Positions 31,280 to 44,808 of a DNA stretch of 64,000 bases are shown in pieces. The DNA comes from Mesaphorura yosii (lineage: Eukaryota; Arthropoda; Collembola; Poduromorpha; Tullbergiidae). Numbering within the stretch: the stretch's first letter is position 1; each line of letters starts with the position of its first letter. Below the pieces are notes generated by a model. The model was not told where the DNA came from, searched no databases, and worked only from the letters and a program-made list of their open reading frames with translations. The position numbers were made by a program, and so were the translations under genes. The stretch covers positions 1 through 64,000 of the forward strand of contig WIXG01000221.1 in NCBI GenBank assembly GCA_009869945.1, written 5' to 3'.

Positions 31280-34200
31280 TCTGAAGAGTCACTGAATTAA
31301 TTAACCACGTAAAGTAGAGTAGATCACACCAAATCCAGAATTAACGCTCCACAGTTGTACGAAAAGAAGATTCAAATAAGTTTATCGTAAAGTACACTCG
31401 ACAAGCAGCAAGCAGGGCATGGTTTTACGTTCTTATCTGCTCGAGATTCTGCTTCTCAGCCAGGCCAGGCTCGACGACACATTAATTTGGGTACTACCGG
31501 AATGATTAAACAGCTCACTAGCGGATTCCTCTTCAGAGTCTTCCTTATGTTACACGAAGTGGCCGAGCCTGGCGACCGACCGACCTTTGGCTTTGCCTTG
31601 CTTGGTTTAACCAGCAAAACAAGTCAGTTAGTCATCATCTCATCGTTATCTCTTGTCAGTATTTGTATTTGTGTTTGTTGTGTATTCAGGCTTTCTGGTT
31701 AGTTTTCCGTGCGTGTACGAAGAAGATGTAAATTATTAATCACGCAGAGCAGTGCAGAGCAATTCTTTTAATTATATGTTGAAATCTCTGCCTACCGAGT
31801 CGGCTTGCTTAATCATCGTGTCGTGATCCTCAATTTGTTATCGTCGTTAAAAAGGTCATGTCGTATCGTTATTCGTTAAAGGCAGGCAGGCAGGCTCTTT
31901 TCCTTTCCTCAACTGACTCAATTCAAAGTAAGTTACGATTAAGAAGATCGAGCCGTAGCTGTAGCCTGTTTTGGTTTGGTTTTGGTTTGATTGCTTCATA
32001 ATTCTTAGGCAGTCACGCAATCGGAGCAGCCACGGACGGCGAACGGAGAACGGCAACTCATCATCATCATCGCTCACTAATCAACTAATCTGATTTCGAT
32101 GCAGCACGCATCTTCATCTTTTTCGTCTTGCTGCCTGCATGTACGTTCTCTTGTGTAGTTGGTAGTTAATTGGGCTCGAGCTCCAACTCGAAACTCGAAC
32201 TACATTTATGGCTAAAAGCAATAAAATGAAATGATTTCAATTTTCTTGTAGAGGAAATGCCAATTTTCAATTCGCGAGCAGGAATGGGAATGGGAATGTC
32301 ATCTCTGCCTGCATAATCTTTGCATCTGCATCTGCATCTCGTCCTCGTCCTGTCCTACTTAAGATCTGAAACTGAGGCGAAATGACGCAATCAATGGCAA
32401 CGCAAGACGAAGATGCGAATGCGAATTCCATGTCCATCTTTACTCTACGCGAAACACGAACTTCTCAAATTTCATCCCCAGCGCATCGCATCGCCGAGAT
32501 TTTTATGATCTGCGAGAGGTCTGCGACGATTCTTTTCTCGCGTGTCATGAAAAGTGCAATCACAATCTCAATCACGACGAGTTAATGAATGTGCAGATCA
32601 TTCATCTGCGTTCATAACTTCATCTTCTGCTCATTCACTTTTTATTGCTCTCGCTTGCTGCTTGCTAAATCCCAAATCTGCAACCTGCAATTTCTCATCT
32701 GCCAATCCATAAAATTAGATTGTACGTCAAAAATTCATTGCTCGAAGCGATTCGATGCGGCCCAACCATCTCTGACTTGAATCGACTTAATTATCCTGTA
32801 TTCGTATTCGTACTCGTACACATTTTCGTGTAATTTAATTATTCTTGTGTCGAAATTAAAATTCATTCTGATTGCCAATCATAGTTTGCAATGACCTTAA
32901 GCCACAAGCACAAGCCAACATAATTCGTACACGTAATTAAGAAGATTTCATTTCTAATTACAAGTCGATTAATCATCATCGAAATCAATCCAAGATTTTG
33001 CGGTTTTGTGGGCAGGATTTCAATCGAAGCTCGCAATTCGCCATTTGCAATTCGTCATGCAATCCAATGCCGCAAGGTTAAAATGGAAAGCAAGACAAAA
33101 GATGTAACAGATGATTTGGGATTCTTGCCCTAATTTGGGGCCAAGCACGCTGCGCTCGTAATTTACGAGCATGATCTCGCGACTCAATGACTTAATGGCA
33201 ATAAAATTAGTGTAATTCGCAATTTTAATTGATTAATCCATAAAATCAAAGCCTCTGCTTCATTTTCAAGGATCCTGAACGAAATCTCGAATGACATTTG
33301 ACAATTCGCAGAGGACAGGACGAAGAATTTTGTTATTGCAAATGACGGCATCGTAAATCTTTGTGGACTGTAATCACAGTTGCGAGTTCCCACGACCACA
33401 AATGAGACAGAGAATGAGAGCGGCCCAGAATTAGAATTAGAACTAGATCATGTACAAGTCAATTGATTCTGAATAATTGCTTCGTGCCGGGTCGTCGGAA
33501 TGCGAATAACGACGCGTACGTGCTCAAATTGAGGCTGTTCACGTAATTACGACCATTCGAGCTGTAATTCAATTTATCAACATCTTCATGAACCATTTTA
33601 ATTAACGGACACTCGAATTCCTTGAAAAACTGCACTGCAGCAACACGAATCGAAAAATTGGAAATAGCAAAATGGGAAATGCTACGCAATTGCATTTGTA
33701 GCATTTTTGCGGCCAATGCAGGCTTCAGCGAGATTTTGGCAAATTCGCAATTATTAAGCCAAGCCCAGCTTTCACTTTATTTGCGGGACGCAGCGGCGAC
33801 GTGACGTAGACGCATCGAGTGAATTATGAATTATGAGTGTATGTAGCAGCTTTGTAAAGATGCAATTCGCCATTCGCAATTGTGATTCCGATGAAGTGCG
33901 AAAAAGTGAGGCAAATATGCGGAACCGATAAGCGAACATGCTCGGCGCGCGGGCACCCAGGAAGTTTTTCGCGAATTCAAATGTGAAATGAAGCAATTCA
34001 TCTGATCCACATGTAGCAGGCCGAGCCTTTGTCTTTATGCCTTTGCCGTGCAGACTCAAATTAGTGCATCACGACTCTGATGTCGAGATCGCGATCGAAA
34101 ACATGGCCGGGCGGCCGAGGAGCCGAGTTCCTGATCGAATTCAGTGATTCAATGGATGATTGGCTTGGCGAATCGAGAATTGCAATTTTCGTTTTTTGTC

Positions 34201-36248
34201 TTTTATACAGTGAAAGACACCGATTAATCTTTCGATTGAAGCCTTCATAACAAGGATTTCCCTCTCTGAACACATTGGCGTGGATGTTCTTTGCAAAAAC
34301 ACTGCAAAAGCGAGCTGCTCATGCATTTAATCGATGAGTAATGAATTACAATAGCAAATAGCAATTAAATTCCCTGTGAACTGAATTCTTGTCGATTATC
34401 AGTGAACAAAAGTTCCCACGAGATAAGCAATTCTATCAGTCGGTCAAGACATTCAGTTTAAGTTCCGTTTTGCGTAGCAAAGTGTTAATTATGTAATTTT
34501 TTTGATCGCTGCAGCAGCTTCTGAGCTTCTGCAAAATTAAATCGGTAGAAGCAAATTAATTTCGTCAGTTCAGGAAGAAGTCACGTGACGTTACATTATG
34601 TTTTGATCGCTTAATCTGTTTTCGATAATGAAGACGACTTGATAACAGTTTCACAACAGTTGCATAAATGCAAATCTGCAGTCGCTTCTGCTTCTGCTAC
34701 AGATTCGAGATTAGATAATTACGATTACGTCAAGCCACATCAAATCAAAATTGGTTGGTAAGTAAATGCAGTACAGTGCGATTAATCTCTCATTAATTCA
34801 TCCTTCTTATTGTAGCAGAACAGAACTCGAAAAGCGAAATGGGCGATTACAAAAGAAGAAAAAAGAAGGTTCACAAAGAAGACAAAAGAAGATGAATGAT
34901 TATACAATCGAAAGAAGATGACGAGATGGGTGCTCGCTCGCTCACAATTCGCAAATTGCAGAAACACCGTGTGCCCTGCCATTCTTTGTAAAATGAGGCG
35001 CTTTGTCAAGAAAAGATTCTCGAATTACTGAAAAGATGCGAAAGGCAAAACTCCATTCTACCATTCTATTAATACGACGGCATTTGCAAATCGCAACTCA
35101 CAGTTAATCACTGCATTTTAATGCAACATTTCAATGCGAATACGCGAATACGAGCTAATTACAAATGCAAATATTCGGGATTCGCAAATCGCATTCGTGT
35201 GTCATTCGATGGCCTGTTCGCGTGTTGAAATAAAAGTAATTGCAGCAATAAATAACGCGTTGTACTAAAATAAGACAGCATTCATCCAAAATTCTGCTGC
35301 AGATTCTGTGTATTTTGCATGTGTGCACGTGAATGACGAGTAATTAACTGTAATTTAGTTTATCTAATCATTGACGATCACTGCGCAACGCACGTGCAGT
35401 GAGTCCTTTCTCATCGTCCTTGCGTCTTCTTTAACATCTTTACTGACTCCATTGAATTTAAACAGGATTCTTACGCAATTCTTGCCAATTTTTGTTCGAT
35501 TCTCGATTGTGATTTACGGATTTTTGCTTCCAAAAACGAACCGCCGTTTGGATTTTGGTCCAAAATTGCAAAACCCGGTATAAAATGAGAAGGGTTACTA
35601 AACCATTGAAGTACGAATTGCCTTGCAATATCGCCAACTTTTATATACATTGAAATTCGCATCCGGGCTCGCAAGTCACGAAATGCCGTCGCGAAGAGAT
35701 TTGTAATTCGCAAGCTCATCTGAATTCAATCAATCATCGGGCGATCTCGATTTCGATCCACATTCGCGTACGCGGAATGTGTCAGCAGCGGCGCATCTGC
35801 AACAATGCGAACAATACCTTACGTTATGAAAAGTAAAAGTAGTCGAAGTCGAGTCAGAGCAGTCAGTCAATCATCAACAGTCAAAACAATACAATGCAAA
35901 TACGCGAATGCACGCGAAATGGGTGCACCGTGAGTTATTAATTGCAGATCGCAAATTGCCATTGCGCTCACGTACAATTCGAAAAATTATATAATTCTGG
36001 TTCTGGTTTAATGTGTATCGCATCGCAAAACGCCAAGCTTACATTCACTTCTCGTCTGGGCGCTTCTTCTTGTGCGCTCTGCACAGCCGCCGTTGTCAGT
36101 CGTTCTTTGTTGGGCGACGAGAGCTGACTGTCGTCTTGCATTGTTGCCGTTGCCAGTGAATTGTGATTCTGTGATACGACGCGTACGTACGTGAGACGCC
36201 TGCCTGTCACTTAATTACGGCCCTGCCGTGCGTTGCCGTGCTGGGAAA
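31280..36248. other. Gene-poor AT-rich intergenic region, about 5 kb
   Basis: No open frame here has a recognisable domain, signal peptide or splice context. The DNA is rich in the short words CAATTCGC, GCAAATTCGC and AATTGCGAATT, and in AATTAATT. Simple repeats include GGGAATG three times near 32284 and GCATCTGCATCTGCATCTC near 32321. It may hold regulatory DNA of the downstream CPAP1 gene. No RNA gene was recognised. Confidence 0.5.
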
Positions 36249-39200
36249 ATGCGACTCTCGATTATAGTCTCCTTCTTATTCCTGCTGGTCTCATTGTCTC
36301 GTAAGTGGCTCGACACGACGCGGTTTCCGCTTTCAGCTTTTGTTTGTTTACTCGTGTACGTGCGCACGGAAATTACGTAATCCACGCTTTCTGACTGACA
36401 TAATTCGCTAATCGCTAATGGACGACTGCCTTTTAATTCCCCGTGCCCGCCCTCGTTTGCTTGGATTTCAGTGTGCCAGGATCCAGAATTCTTCGTCTCC
36501 GACAATGACGACTACTACGACCAGCAACAGCGCCAGCAGCAGGCGCGAGAGCCCGAGCCAGAGTACCCCAATGGAGTAAACACAATTCCAGGTAAAAACT
36601 CACGAATTTTCACCGGTATGACTTCCTCAGCCATGTGAGGTTCTTGCCTGTATGAGCTGCCCATGCCCACGCCCACGCATTTTATGCGTAATGTGTAACG
36701 CTTGCAGGCGAGGAGGGCGTTGACTACCCGATATACCCCGCCATCTTCCGGACCGGATTCTCGTGCAAAGGACGCCCGCCAGGCTTCTACGCCGACATCG
36801 AAGCCCGCTGCCAAATCTGGCATAATTGCGACGTAGACGAGAGACAGCAGAGTTTCCTCTGCAACAATGGCACAATCTTCTCACAACCGAAACGCGTCTG
36901 TGATTGGTGGTACAATGCAAACGTAAGGCGCGGAGCGCAGCGCAGTGCGTTATTTGAAATTCATATTCGTAATTACCGCCGCATTTGCATTGCATTTTTC
37001 TTCCCCGTCTGCCTTCGCAGTGCGATCCCGACTATGTCACGAGAAACTTTGAGCGAAACAGCGACCTTTTTATCATTCCCGAGTCGGCTCAGCCGCAGGC
37101 ACGAGAAGAAGGCTCAACGACGGGGGCGCTATCATCCCCACCTCAGAGAAGACCGCCTCCGCCGCCACAGCAGCTGAGGGGAAGGGCGGAAGAGTCCGAA
37201 TACGACGACCGCGCCCGCGACTCGCGCCCACAGCAACAGCCACAGCCACAACGAAGGCCGCCTCCTCCACCCCCGAGGCAGGAGCCCCGGCAGGAGCCGC
37301 AGCCGGAGTACAGAAGTAATCACCGCGTCCCGGTCCCCCAGAACCAATTCAGAAACAGTAACCCGCCGCCACCCGCCAGACAGCAGGCGCCGAGAGAGCC
37401 GCAACAGCAGCAGCAGCAGCAGCGAAGGCCGGAACAAGCGCCAAGACAACAGCCCCAGCCGCAAGGGCGTAGGGTACCTCCTTTTCAGGCGCCGCAGGTC
37501 GTACTGAATGATAATCAGCTGGAGCGGGAACGTGAGCGCGAGCGTGAGAGAGACCACAGTGGTGGCCCCAGCCGATTCGACCAGCAGGCGGCAGCACGAC
37601 CTCCTCCGCCCGTGCCTCGGCCACAAGACCTGCAGTCCCGACCCGCGATCCCACAGTCTCCTCCTCGCCCACAGCCACAATTCCAAGATAAGCCATACGA
37701 AAGACCACAGTCGCCTGCCCGACCGGTTGAGGGCGACCGCCCTCCAGCGCCTCCGCAAGGCAGGGACGAGTACCAGCGCCCGCAGTCTCAGCCACGGCCA
37801 AATATTCCTCAGTCGCCTCAGCGCCCTGCCCCGCCGCCGCAGTACCAAGACAGGGACAGAGACGAGTACCAACGACCTCCCCAGCAGCAATACCGCCCTG
37901 CCCCTGCGGCACCCGTGCCCCAGTCTCAGCCACGCCCACGCCCACCACCACAACAACAGCAGCAACAATATCAGTACCTGGGCAGCAGGGATGAATTCGA
38001 TCGGCCCCTGTCAAGACCCGACGTCCCCCAATCGCCTTCCCCGCCTCGCCCGGAGTTCCAGGAACGGTCGGAGTATCAGCACCAGCAGGGCAGGTCCCCC
38101 GCCGCCACACCACAGCAGCAGCACCAGCCAAGGCCCGCGATTCCTCAGTCGCCTGCTAGACCCGCCCCACCCAGCTACCAGGGAAGGGACGAATATCAAC
38201 AACAGCAGCAACAAAGGCCCGGCACGCCACAATCGCCTCAGCCAGCACGACCCGGCGCGGCAGCAATTCCTCAGTCACCCCGCCCGTCCAAGCAGATTGT
38301 CGTCGACCTCGTCGAGAACGCCGTCTATCAGCGACCTGCGGGCGTGCCTGAATCGCCTGCACGGCCTGCGCCAGCACAGCGAGAGCGCGAATTTCAAGAG
38401 CGAGCCAATCCACGGTACATCGAACCGGAAGTTATTTACCAACACAGACCCGCGCCCGCTGCCGCTGCTGCTGAAAGACGCTACCAGCAGGAAGACTACG
38501 AGCGCCCAGCACCAAAAGCGCCTCCAGCGCAAAGCCCCGACATTCCCCTTGCGAATCTGCCCAAAAGCAAACTCATCGAAGACGAGTATGTCCGCCGATT
38601 TCTGACAAAACCCAAATTTAGCGCGCAGCCGAAGCTAGAAGAAAGATTCTACGCATCGAACAAACCTCAGCCGCAGTCCGTAGCCCCACCTGCCGGCGGC
38701 AGGTACGAAGAATCCCGCCCGCAACCGCGCGCGCGCGAATTTGAAGACGAATACCGCAGCCAAAGCCAAAGCCAAGAAGAATACGAGAGCCGCAACAAAT
38801 TCCGACACAGCACGCCAAGAGATCAAGATTCAAATTTTGGCCCACCAAGTTTTCGTACTCAAAATCAAGAGCGGCTCTCGCCAGCTGAGAGCCAGCAGCA
38901 ACTTTACCAAATCAACGGCAGTCCGACTTCGGAGGAAGTCGAGTTTGGGTCACCCGTCGGTCGGTCGGCGTCGGCATCTTTGGCTTCAGCTCCTTCGCAG
39001 TCCGCCAGCAGCCAGGCAAGACAAGAATATCTTAGAAAAGCGTTAAGAGAATATTATGGTGAAACTGATGATGAACCCGTTTCCAGCACCAACGGTGGTA
39101 CTAAACAAAGAACCTCCTCCAGCAACGAATCAGCAGTCGCATCCGCGTCCCCTTCTCGACCTCGACAATCTTCTCCGAATCCGCGCTTCGAACAGGCTAC

Positions 39201-39627
39201 AAGAGACTTCTTTAATGAACACCGACAGCCACCGCCACCACCAGCCACCGCCACTCGAGCTCGAACAGCAGCAGCTTCTCCTCCAGGCTCGTCACCGACC
39301 AGATTCGCCGTCCCCGCTCCCTCCGCTCGCAAAGCAACCCGTCCGCAGTTCACGCCGACCACCAACTCGAAAATTACGACCGTGCAGGGCGCCCCAGGCC
39401 AGCCCGATTATTTCGTAACGACCGACACGGCCCAATTCAAGCCCCACACAGCCTCCAGAATTGTAGTCAAGCAGAAACTGACCAAATTGCTAGACGAACT
39501 GAACATCCAGCCACTGAGTCCGACGAGGCGCAGGAAACTGCAGCAGCAACTCGCGGCGGAACAGGCGCAAGCGAGATCGGCGCCTTCCACGAAGGCTGCA
39601 ACGGCGGAGCAGCGAAGAACAAATTAA
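36249..39627 (+). CDS. CPAP1-type chitin-binding cuticle protein with long P/Q-rich tail
   Basis: Four exons: 36249-36300, 36472-36591, 36708-36922 and 37021-39627, giving 997 residues. Signal peptide 1-17 (MRLSIIVSFLFLLVSLS). One chitin-binding type 2 domain lies at about residues 77-130 with all six cysteines, including FYADIEARCQIWHNC, FLCNNGTIF and VCDWWYNANC. This single-domain form is the CPAP1 class (cuticular protein analogous to peritrophins). An 860-residue tail follows, encoded by one exon. It is extremely rich in Pro, Gln, Arg and Ser, with degenerate units such as QSPxRPxPP, RDEYQRP and PRPxIPQSP repeated many times. A basic C-terminus (LSPTRRRKLQQQL) closes it. It probably binds chitin in the cuticle and offers a long disordered, perhaps cross-linkable, extension. 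The composition makes long false open frames on the other strand. Confidence 0.9.
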
Positions 39628-40432
39628 TTTAATTTCGCGAATTTGGCCGCTCTCGAAACACAAAAGTAGTCACTTTTAGAATTAGCGTTAATTTTCGAAT
39701 TTGCATTTAGTTTTTTAATTGCAATCTTACTTATTAATGTTGCTCTCTGTCCAGAATTATCCAACGTTAACAACTTAACATGTCAACACTGCGTTTATCT
39801 GTACAAACACCCTTTAACTTACTAATTAACTAATTACGCATTAATTTACAATTAATTACGTGCTCTTTGATGGCTAGTTGGCTGATTGTGATTGTGCTTG
39901 TTGATGTTCATTAAAATCGCTTCGCATTGTATTCATCTGCTCGTCTTCCTTGACTGTGAACAATTTAACTGGAAAAGCTGATAAATACTAAAGGAAAAAT
40001 ACTCCAAGAACCAAGATAACTCCAGTGTGCACAAGATAAAGAACAAAGAGAATTCGCACATCTTGTTTTTGCAATGCATGAATGATTTCGTAGGCAGCAC
40101 GTGCTCGTTGTGTGGCAAAAGTGGAACGATGAACTGGTGAACTTTGGAAATTCTTTCTGCGAGCTCTCTTATTTAGTTTAACCTGGTGTCTGCATATCCA
40201 GACGGGAGACGTGACCCTTTGACCTCTCGCCTCGCCGCACGGGCAGCAAGCTAACGATAACAGCAAAGCGACTGGCGACTGATAACGAATTTTGCAATGA
40301 ACTTTGCAATGGAGAAGAGAATATTCCCTTGACTAATTAAATTATTGTGTTGTAATTGCAATTGCAATGAAATCTAGCCTTTAGTTGTGATTATTAATCT
40401 ACTCTAATCAGTGAACGTGATCGTAGTCAACA
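39628..40432. other. Intergenic between CPAP1 and phosphorylase kinase genes
   Basis: AT-rich spacer. It must contain the CPAP1 3' UTR and the promoter of the downstream gene. A TCAGT initiator-like word lies at 40408-40412, 21 bp before the next start codon. I see no genes. Confidence 0.45.
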
Positions 40433-43400
40433 ATGGATCCAAGTGTAAACACTGCCGATCTGGGTTACGACGAAGTTATCAAGCAGCTTGATATTTACTT
40501 TGGAATTGGTAAGATCAAGAAAGCGCCTGATTTTAGGCAGAATTATTTATTTAATTGACACTTATCTGTAGTTAAAAGGCAGCTACTTCGATATCAAGGA
40601 CCGGCGACTGGACTTTTCCCAAAATTTTCTTCTGATCAGAACGAAGCCAGTGTTCGAGACAGCATTTATTGCGCCGCCGCCATTTGGAGCCTGTACCAAG
40701 CTTATCGGTAGGTTTGACTAATTAGTCCTGCATTAATTAATTAATGAACTCTTTACTTTCTTCCAGGCGTATCGACGATGATCGCGGAAAGTCCCATGAG
40801 CTCGGTCAGAGTGCGGTCAAATGCATGCGAGGAATTCTGGAGTGTTGGATGAAGCAGGCCTCCCGCCTGGAGTGCTTCAAGCAAAATCAGTGCGCATCGA
40901 CGGCCCTGCACTGCAAATTCGATCTGGAGACTGGCGCTCCGGTTCTGGCGGACTCGGAGTACTTTCATTTGCAGATCGACGTTGTCTCCTTGTACCTTAT
41001 CTTTCTTTGTCAAATGATATCGAGTGGCCTGTGTATCGTGTACACTTATGATGAGGTAGCATTTGTTCAGAATCTCGTGTACTACGTGGAGAGGGCTTAT
41101 CGCACTCCTGACTATGGAATGTGGAGCAGAGGGAGCAAGTACAACGATGGAACGCCAGAAATTCACGCCAGGTAATTAACCAATCACTTGCCGGTTTGTC
41201 CATTTGAAGAAACTAAAAACTTGAGCCAACATTTTTTTATCAGCTCCATTGGAATGGCGAAGGCGGCGCTTGAAACGATAAACGCCTTTAATTTATTTGG
41301 TGATAAGGGCTCGAGTTGGTCAGTGATTTATGTGGACACGGACGCCCACAACAGGTGAGTAATAAATTCGGTGGATCGAAAGCACGAGGTGCAGGAGGCG
41401 GGAGAATTCATCTTGGATTTTTGTCTTGTGTCTTTTTCTAGAAATCGAAGCATCTTCGAAACGCTTCTGCCCCGAGAATCGAGCTCCAAGAACACAGACG
41501 CCTCGCTCCTGCCCACACTTTCATTTCCCGCCTTCGCCACTCACGAAGAAAGCATTTACAATCGGGCCAAAGCGAAGATAATAAGAAAACTCAAGGGCGA
41601 GTACGGATTCAAGCGGTATCTGCGAGACGGGTACAAAACGGTGCTGGAGAATCCGAAGGAGCGGCTGTACACCAACGGCGAATGTCAGAATTTCGAGCAC
41701 GTCGAGTGCGAGTGGCCAATCTTTTACCTCTTCCTGATTATCGACGGAGTATTCAAGGGACTGCCGAAACAAGTCGAAGAATACTGCAAGCTGGCTAAGG
41801 CGAGGCTGGAGCGCGACTCGCACGGCGACCCCATCGTGCCAATGTGCTTTTACGTGCAGAGCGATCACATCGCGTTGGAGAAGCAGGAGCCCGGCAGCCA
41901 GCCGAAGGTGGCGACCCCTGAAGGAAGTGCCCACAACATTTTCCTTTGGGGCCAGTCGATGTACATCATCGCCCAGCTCCTCACGACGGGGCTCGTCAAC
42001 ATCCACGAAATCGACGTGGTACGGCGCTACTGGACCAATGTCCGCCGCCCCGGGGCGCTCGGTCGCTATTCGGCGTTTGAGGGCATCGCCTCTGACCTAG
42101 TCGTGCAAGTCGTCCTGATTGCAGAGTCCCTCCGGCTCCAGGCGATGATGGCCACGTACGGAATACAAACGCAGACTCCGCACGAGGTCGAGCCCGTCCA
42201 GATCTGGCCGCCTTCCCAGCTCGTCAAAGTGTACGAACTTCTCGGCGTGAGCAAAAAGCTCGGGCTTGGTGGCCGGCCCGGACGCCCGATCGGGACGCTG
42301 GGGACCTCAAAGATTTATCGGATCAGTGGCCAGACTATTTTGTGCTACCCGCTCATATTTGAAGTCTCCGATTTCTACTTGTCTCGTGACATGGCACTCC
42401 TGATTGACGACATCAAGGCCGAGCTCCAGTTTGTGGGCAAATACTGGCGCCTGAGCGGAAGACCGACTCTGTGTATCCTCGTGCGGGAGGAGCACATGCG
42501 CGATCGCCAGTTTCGGGAAATGCTCGACCTCTTCGCCATGCTTAAGAAAGGATACTGTGGAAATACAAAAGTCCGAATCGGGCGCCTCCAAAATCTGCTG
42601 TCTTCATCGTGCATTGGTAAGCGGCGAGTGCCGCGGCGGCGCGAATTTCAATTTCAAAGAATGGCTGGACGTAGGTGTTCAAAATTCGTTTTTCTTTCAG
42701 AGCACCTCGATTTTCTTAATTTGGCGGACGCGCCCGACGTCCAAATTGCGACGTTTACGCAGTTAGTTCATCAGTACAGCGGTTATCAGTCTTTGACGGA
42801 TATTCCAAAGGCAATCGTGTACAATGAGCCGGTTCAGGATTTCAAGGTGAAAAGACGCCGGTGCTTTCGCTGATATTTCCAGCTTAAAGGAGCCTTAAAC
42901 TTTTAGATGCACTGGGAATGTTTTGGGTCTATATTGACGTAATTACTAATTAGGACTGGGGCAACAAATCGACGCATGACATTGTGGAGACCTACACCAC
43001 CATCGATGGGTACTTTGGGAAGTGCCAGCTGCTCGGGCATTTAATGAAGAGGGAGGGACCCAATTTCGTAATTGAAAGCAAGTCTTAATACTTATTTTCT
43101 TAACGAATGAATGAATTGCAATTTTAATTTTTTAAACATCAAGGGACCCCAATTCGTGAGCACCTGCTGGAAATCAATCGAACTTCAGGTACCTTGAGAC
43201 TTTGGTCAGCCGTCCGCCTGAGCTCCAGTCTCCTCTTTCAGCTGGTCGACTCCATTTCGCCCAATCTGACCACAATTTTAGTGAATGGAAAGCAGGTACT
43301 TTTATTTTAGCGCATTTTCCTGGAGTGATCGTTGCTATTTGATTCATTTCATGCTCTCAAATTATTTCAGGTGACTGTAGGCGTCATCGGCCACGAAGAA

Positions 43401-44237
43401 GTCGTGTTCAAGAGCCCGATGACCCCTTCCGAAATGCGGGAAGCGATCTACTCCAAAGTGCAGCCGTTGGACCCGATCCAGGCGGTGCTGCAACAGGAAA
43501 TTATTCTCTACTGCGGAAAACTGATTCAGACCGACCCCGACTTGTTTGACGGAATCCTGAAGATTCGGACGGGGTGGATCCTTCGAGCAATCTTCTTCTT
43601 TGACTCGGAGGCGAATCCGATTGAGTCTTCTTCCCCAAGCGAAGTGCGCCGTCGGCTCCAAAGAATTCTGTCCCTCAACCAAGACGAGGAGGCCAAATCG
43701 GCATTGGCGGTCTTCAAGCGGCGCCAGATCGAAGGCTGTCTCTGCCGAGTCCCTCGGAATTTCTACGAGCGGGTGTGGCACATTCTGAAGCGCACGCCGG
43801 GCGGCATCACGATTGCGGGCAATCTGCTCCCGAAGGAGCTCTGCCTCTCCATGAACCTGAGCGACCTGAACTTTGCGAGTGAAGTCGAGCGAATGCTGCA
43901 CAACATCCACAAGCCGGAGTACATCCACATCGTCATTGAGCTCCTCTGCGTCGTGTCGACGATCCTCAACCGAAACCCGGAGCTATCGTTCAAAGGAGGG
44001 CTCGACGTCGACGTGCTCGTGTCGAACGCCTGCAATTTGTTCGTGAAAGACCAAAACCTGGGAAAAGACGGCGACAACGACGCCAGTCGCATGGATTTGT
44101 TTCTCAACGCGCCAATGGCGACGACGACCGGCTATTTGGCCCGGGCGATGGTCAACAATATCCTCCAGGGCGACATGGGCGTCCTCAACGAGTCCTACGA
44201 CGAGTACGGCCATCGCGACGCCTGCAACATGTGCTAG
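40433..44237 (+). CDS. PHKB: Phosphorylase b kinase regulatory subunit beta
   Basis: Nine exons: 40433-40508, 40572-40707, 40767-41171, 41244-41354, 41442-42616, 42701-42846, 42954-43077, 43144-43295 and 43371-44237. They are in frame, 1063 residues (human beta 1093). This large scaffold subunit of phosphorylase kinase links calcium and cAMP signals to glycogen breakdown. The N-terminal glucoamylase-like domain ([12 protein letters not shown] through [10 protein letters not shown], about residues 30-540) and the conserved C-terminal region ([39 protein letters not shown]) fit beta better than alpha. It ends CNMC, a CaaX-like box fitting the farnesylation known for this family. The intron after exon 7 keeps the frame only with a GC donor (GAAA followed by GCAAGT) and AG acceptor. 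AATAAA lies at 44426-44431. Confidence 0.92.
43078..43143 (+). other. GC-AG intron in phosphorylase kinase beta
   Basis: The exon ends GAAA and the intron begins GCAAGT, matching the extended donor consensus except for C at intron position 2. The acceptor is ATCAAG at 43143. No GT donor in the neighbourhood has the phase needed to join the conserved LRLWSAVRL exon. The intron is 66 nt. Confidence 0.7.
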
Positions 44238-44629
44238 GCGGTGGAGCTGGCTGGAGGAGCCAGAAAAATACTCAGCGACTAATGCTTCGAACTCCGAATG
44301 GCCATGCAACAGTTTACTAGTCATGTTTTAGGTTAATCCTTTAAACAAACGTGTAATTAACTAAGTAACTTACGCTAAGCAGGCGTAGGAAAATGCTGAT
44401 AAATTGTGCCAAACCGAATTACAATAATAAAATAACAAACGCGACACCGAAGAATTTCTGTCTTACCAGATCCTTTTCTTATGTGATGCGTCTTTCTAAA
44501 AATGGAACGGAATTTTCCCGAGCGATGCGTAACCTTTACCCCTTTCCCTTTCAATAGTCCCTCGCTGCGCTGCGTACCTGCGATGGGCTGCGGCTGCAGA
44601 TGACATTGAAGTCCTTCAATCAGCCGGTT

Positions 44630-44637
44630 TATAAATA
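44630..44637 (+). promoter_or_regulatory. TATA box of the R&R cuticle gene
   Basis: TATAAATA lies 172 bp upstream of the start codon in the short gap after the phosphorylase kinase gene. Strongly expressed cuticle genes commonly have a TATA box. A possible donor at 44691/44692 (AAAG then GTGAGC) could mark a 5' UTR intron. The exact transcription start is not determined. Confidence 0.5.
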
Positions 44638-44808
44638 GCAAAGAAGAACTGAGTGGAACCTGAACTCTGGGCATTGTGGGCATCTCGTAAAGGTGAGCTC
44701 TTCAGTCCTTTATTGACACTGACACCTTGCCCATTTAAATTCGATCTTCCTGTGAACTGACACATCGCTGCACTGCTCTATCGCAAAAGACTGACCAAAC
44801 TGAAAATA

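Noticed and set aside
37132-38131. Long minus-strand open frames opposite the CPAP1 tail (Leu/Arg-rich and Val/Gly/Ala-rich)
   Set aside because: They are shadows of the P/Q/R-rich coding exon on the plus strand; the biased composition removes stop codons on the other strand.
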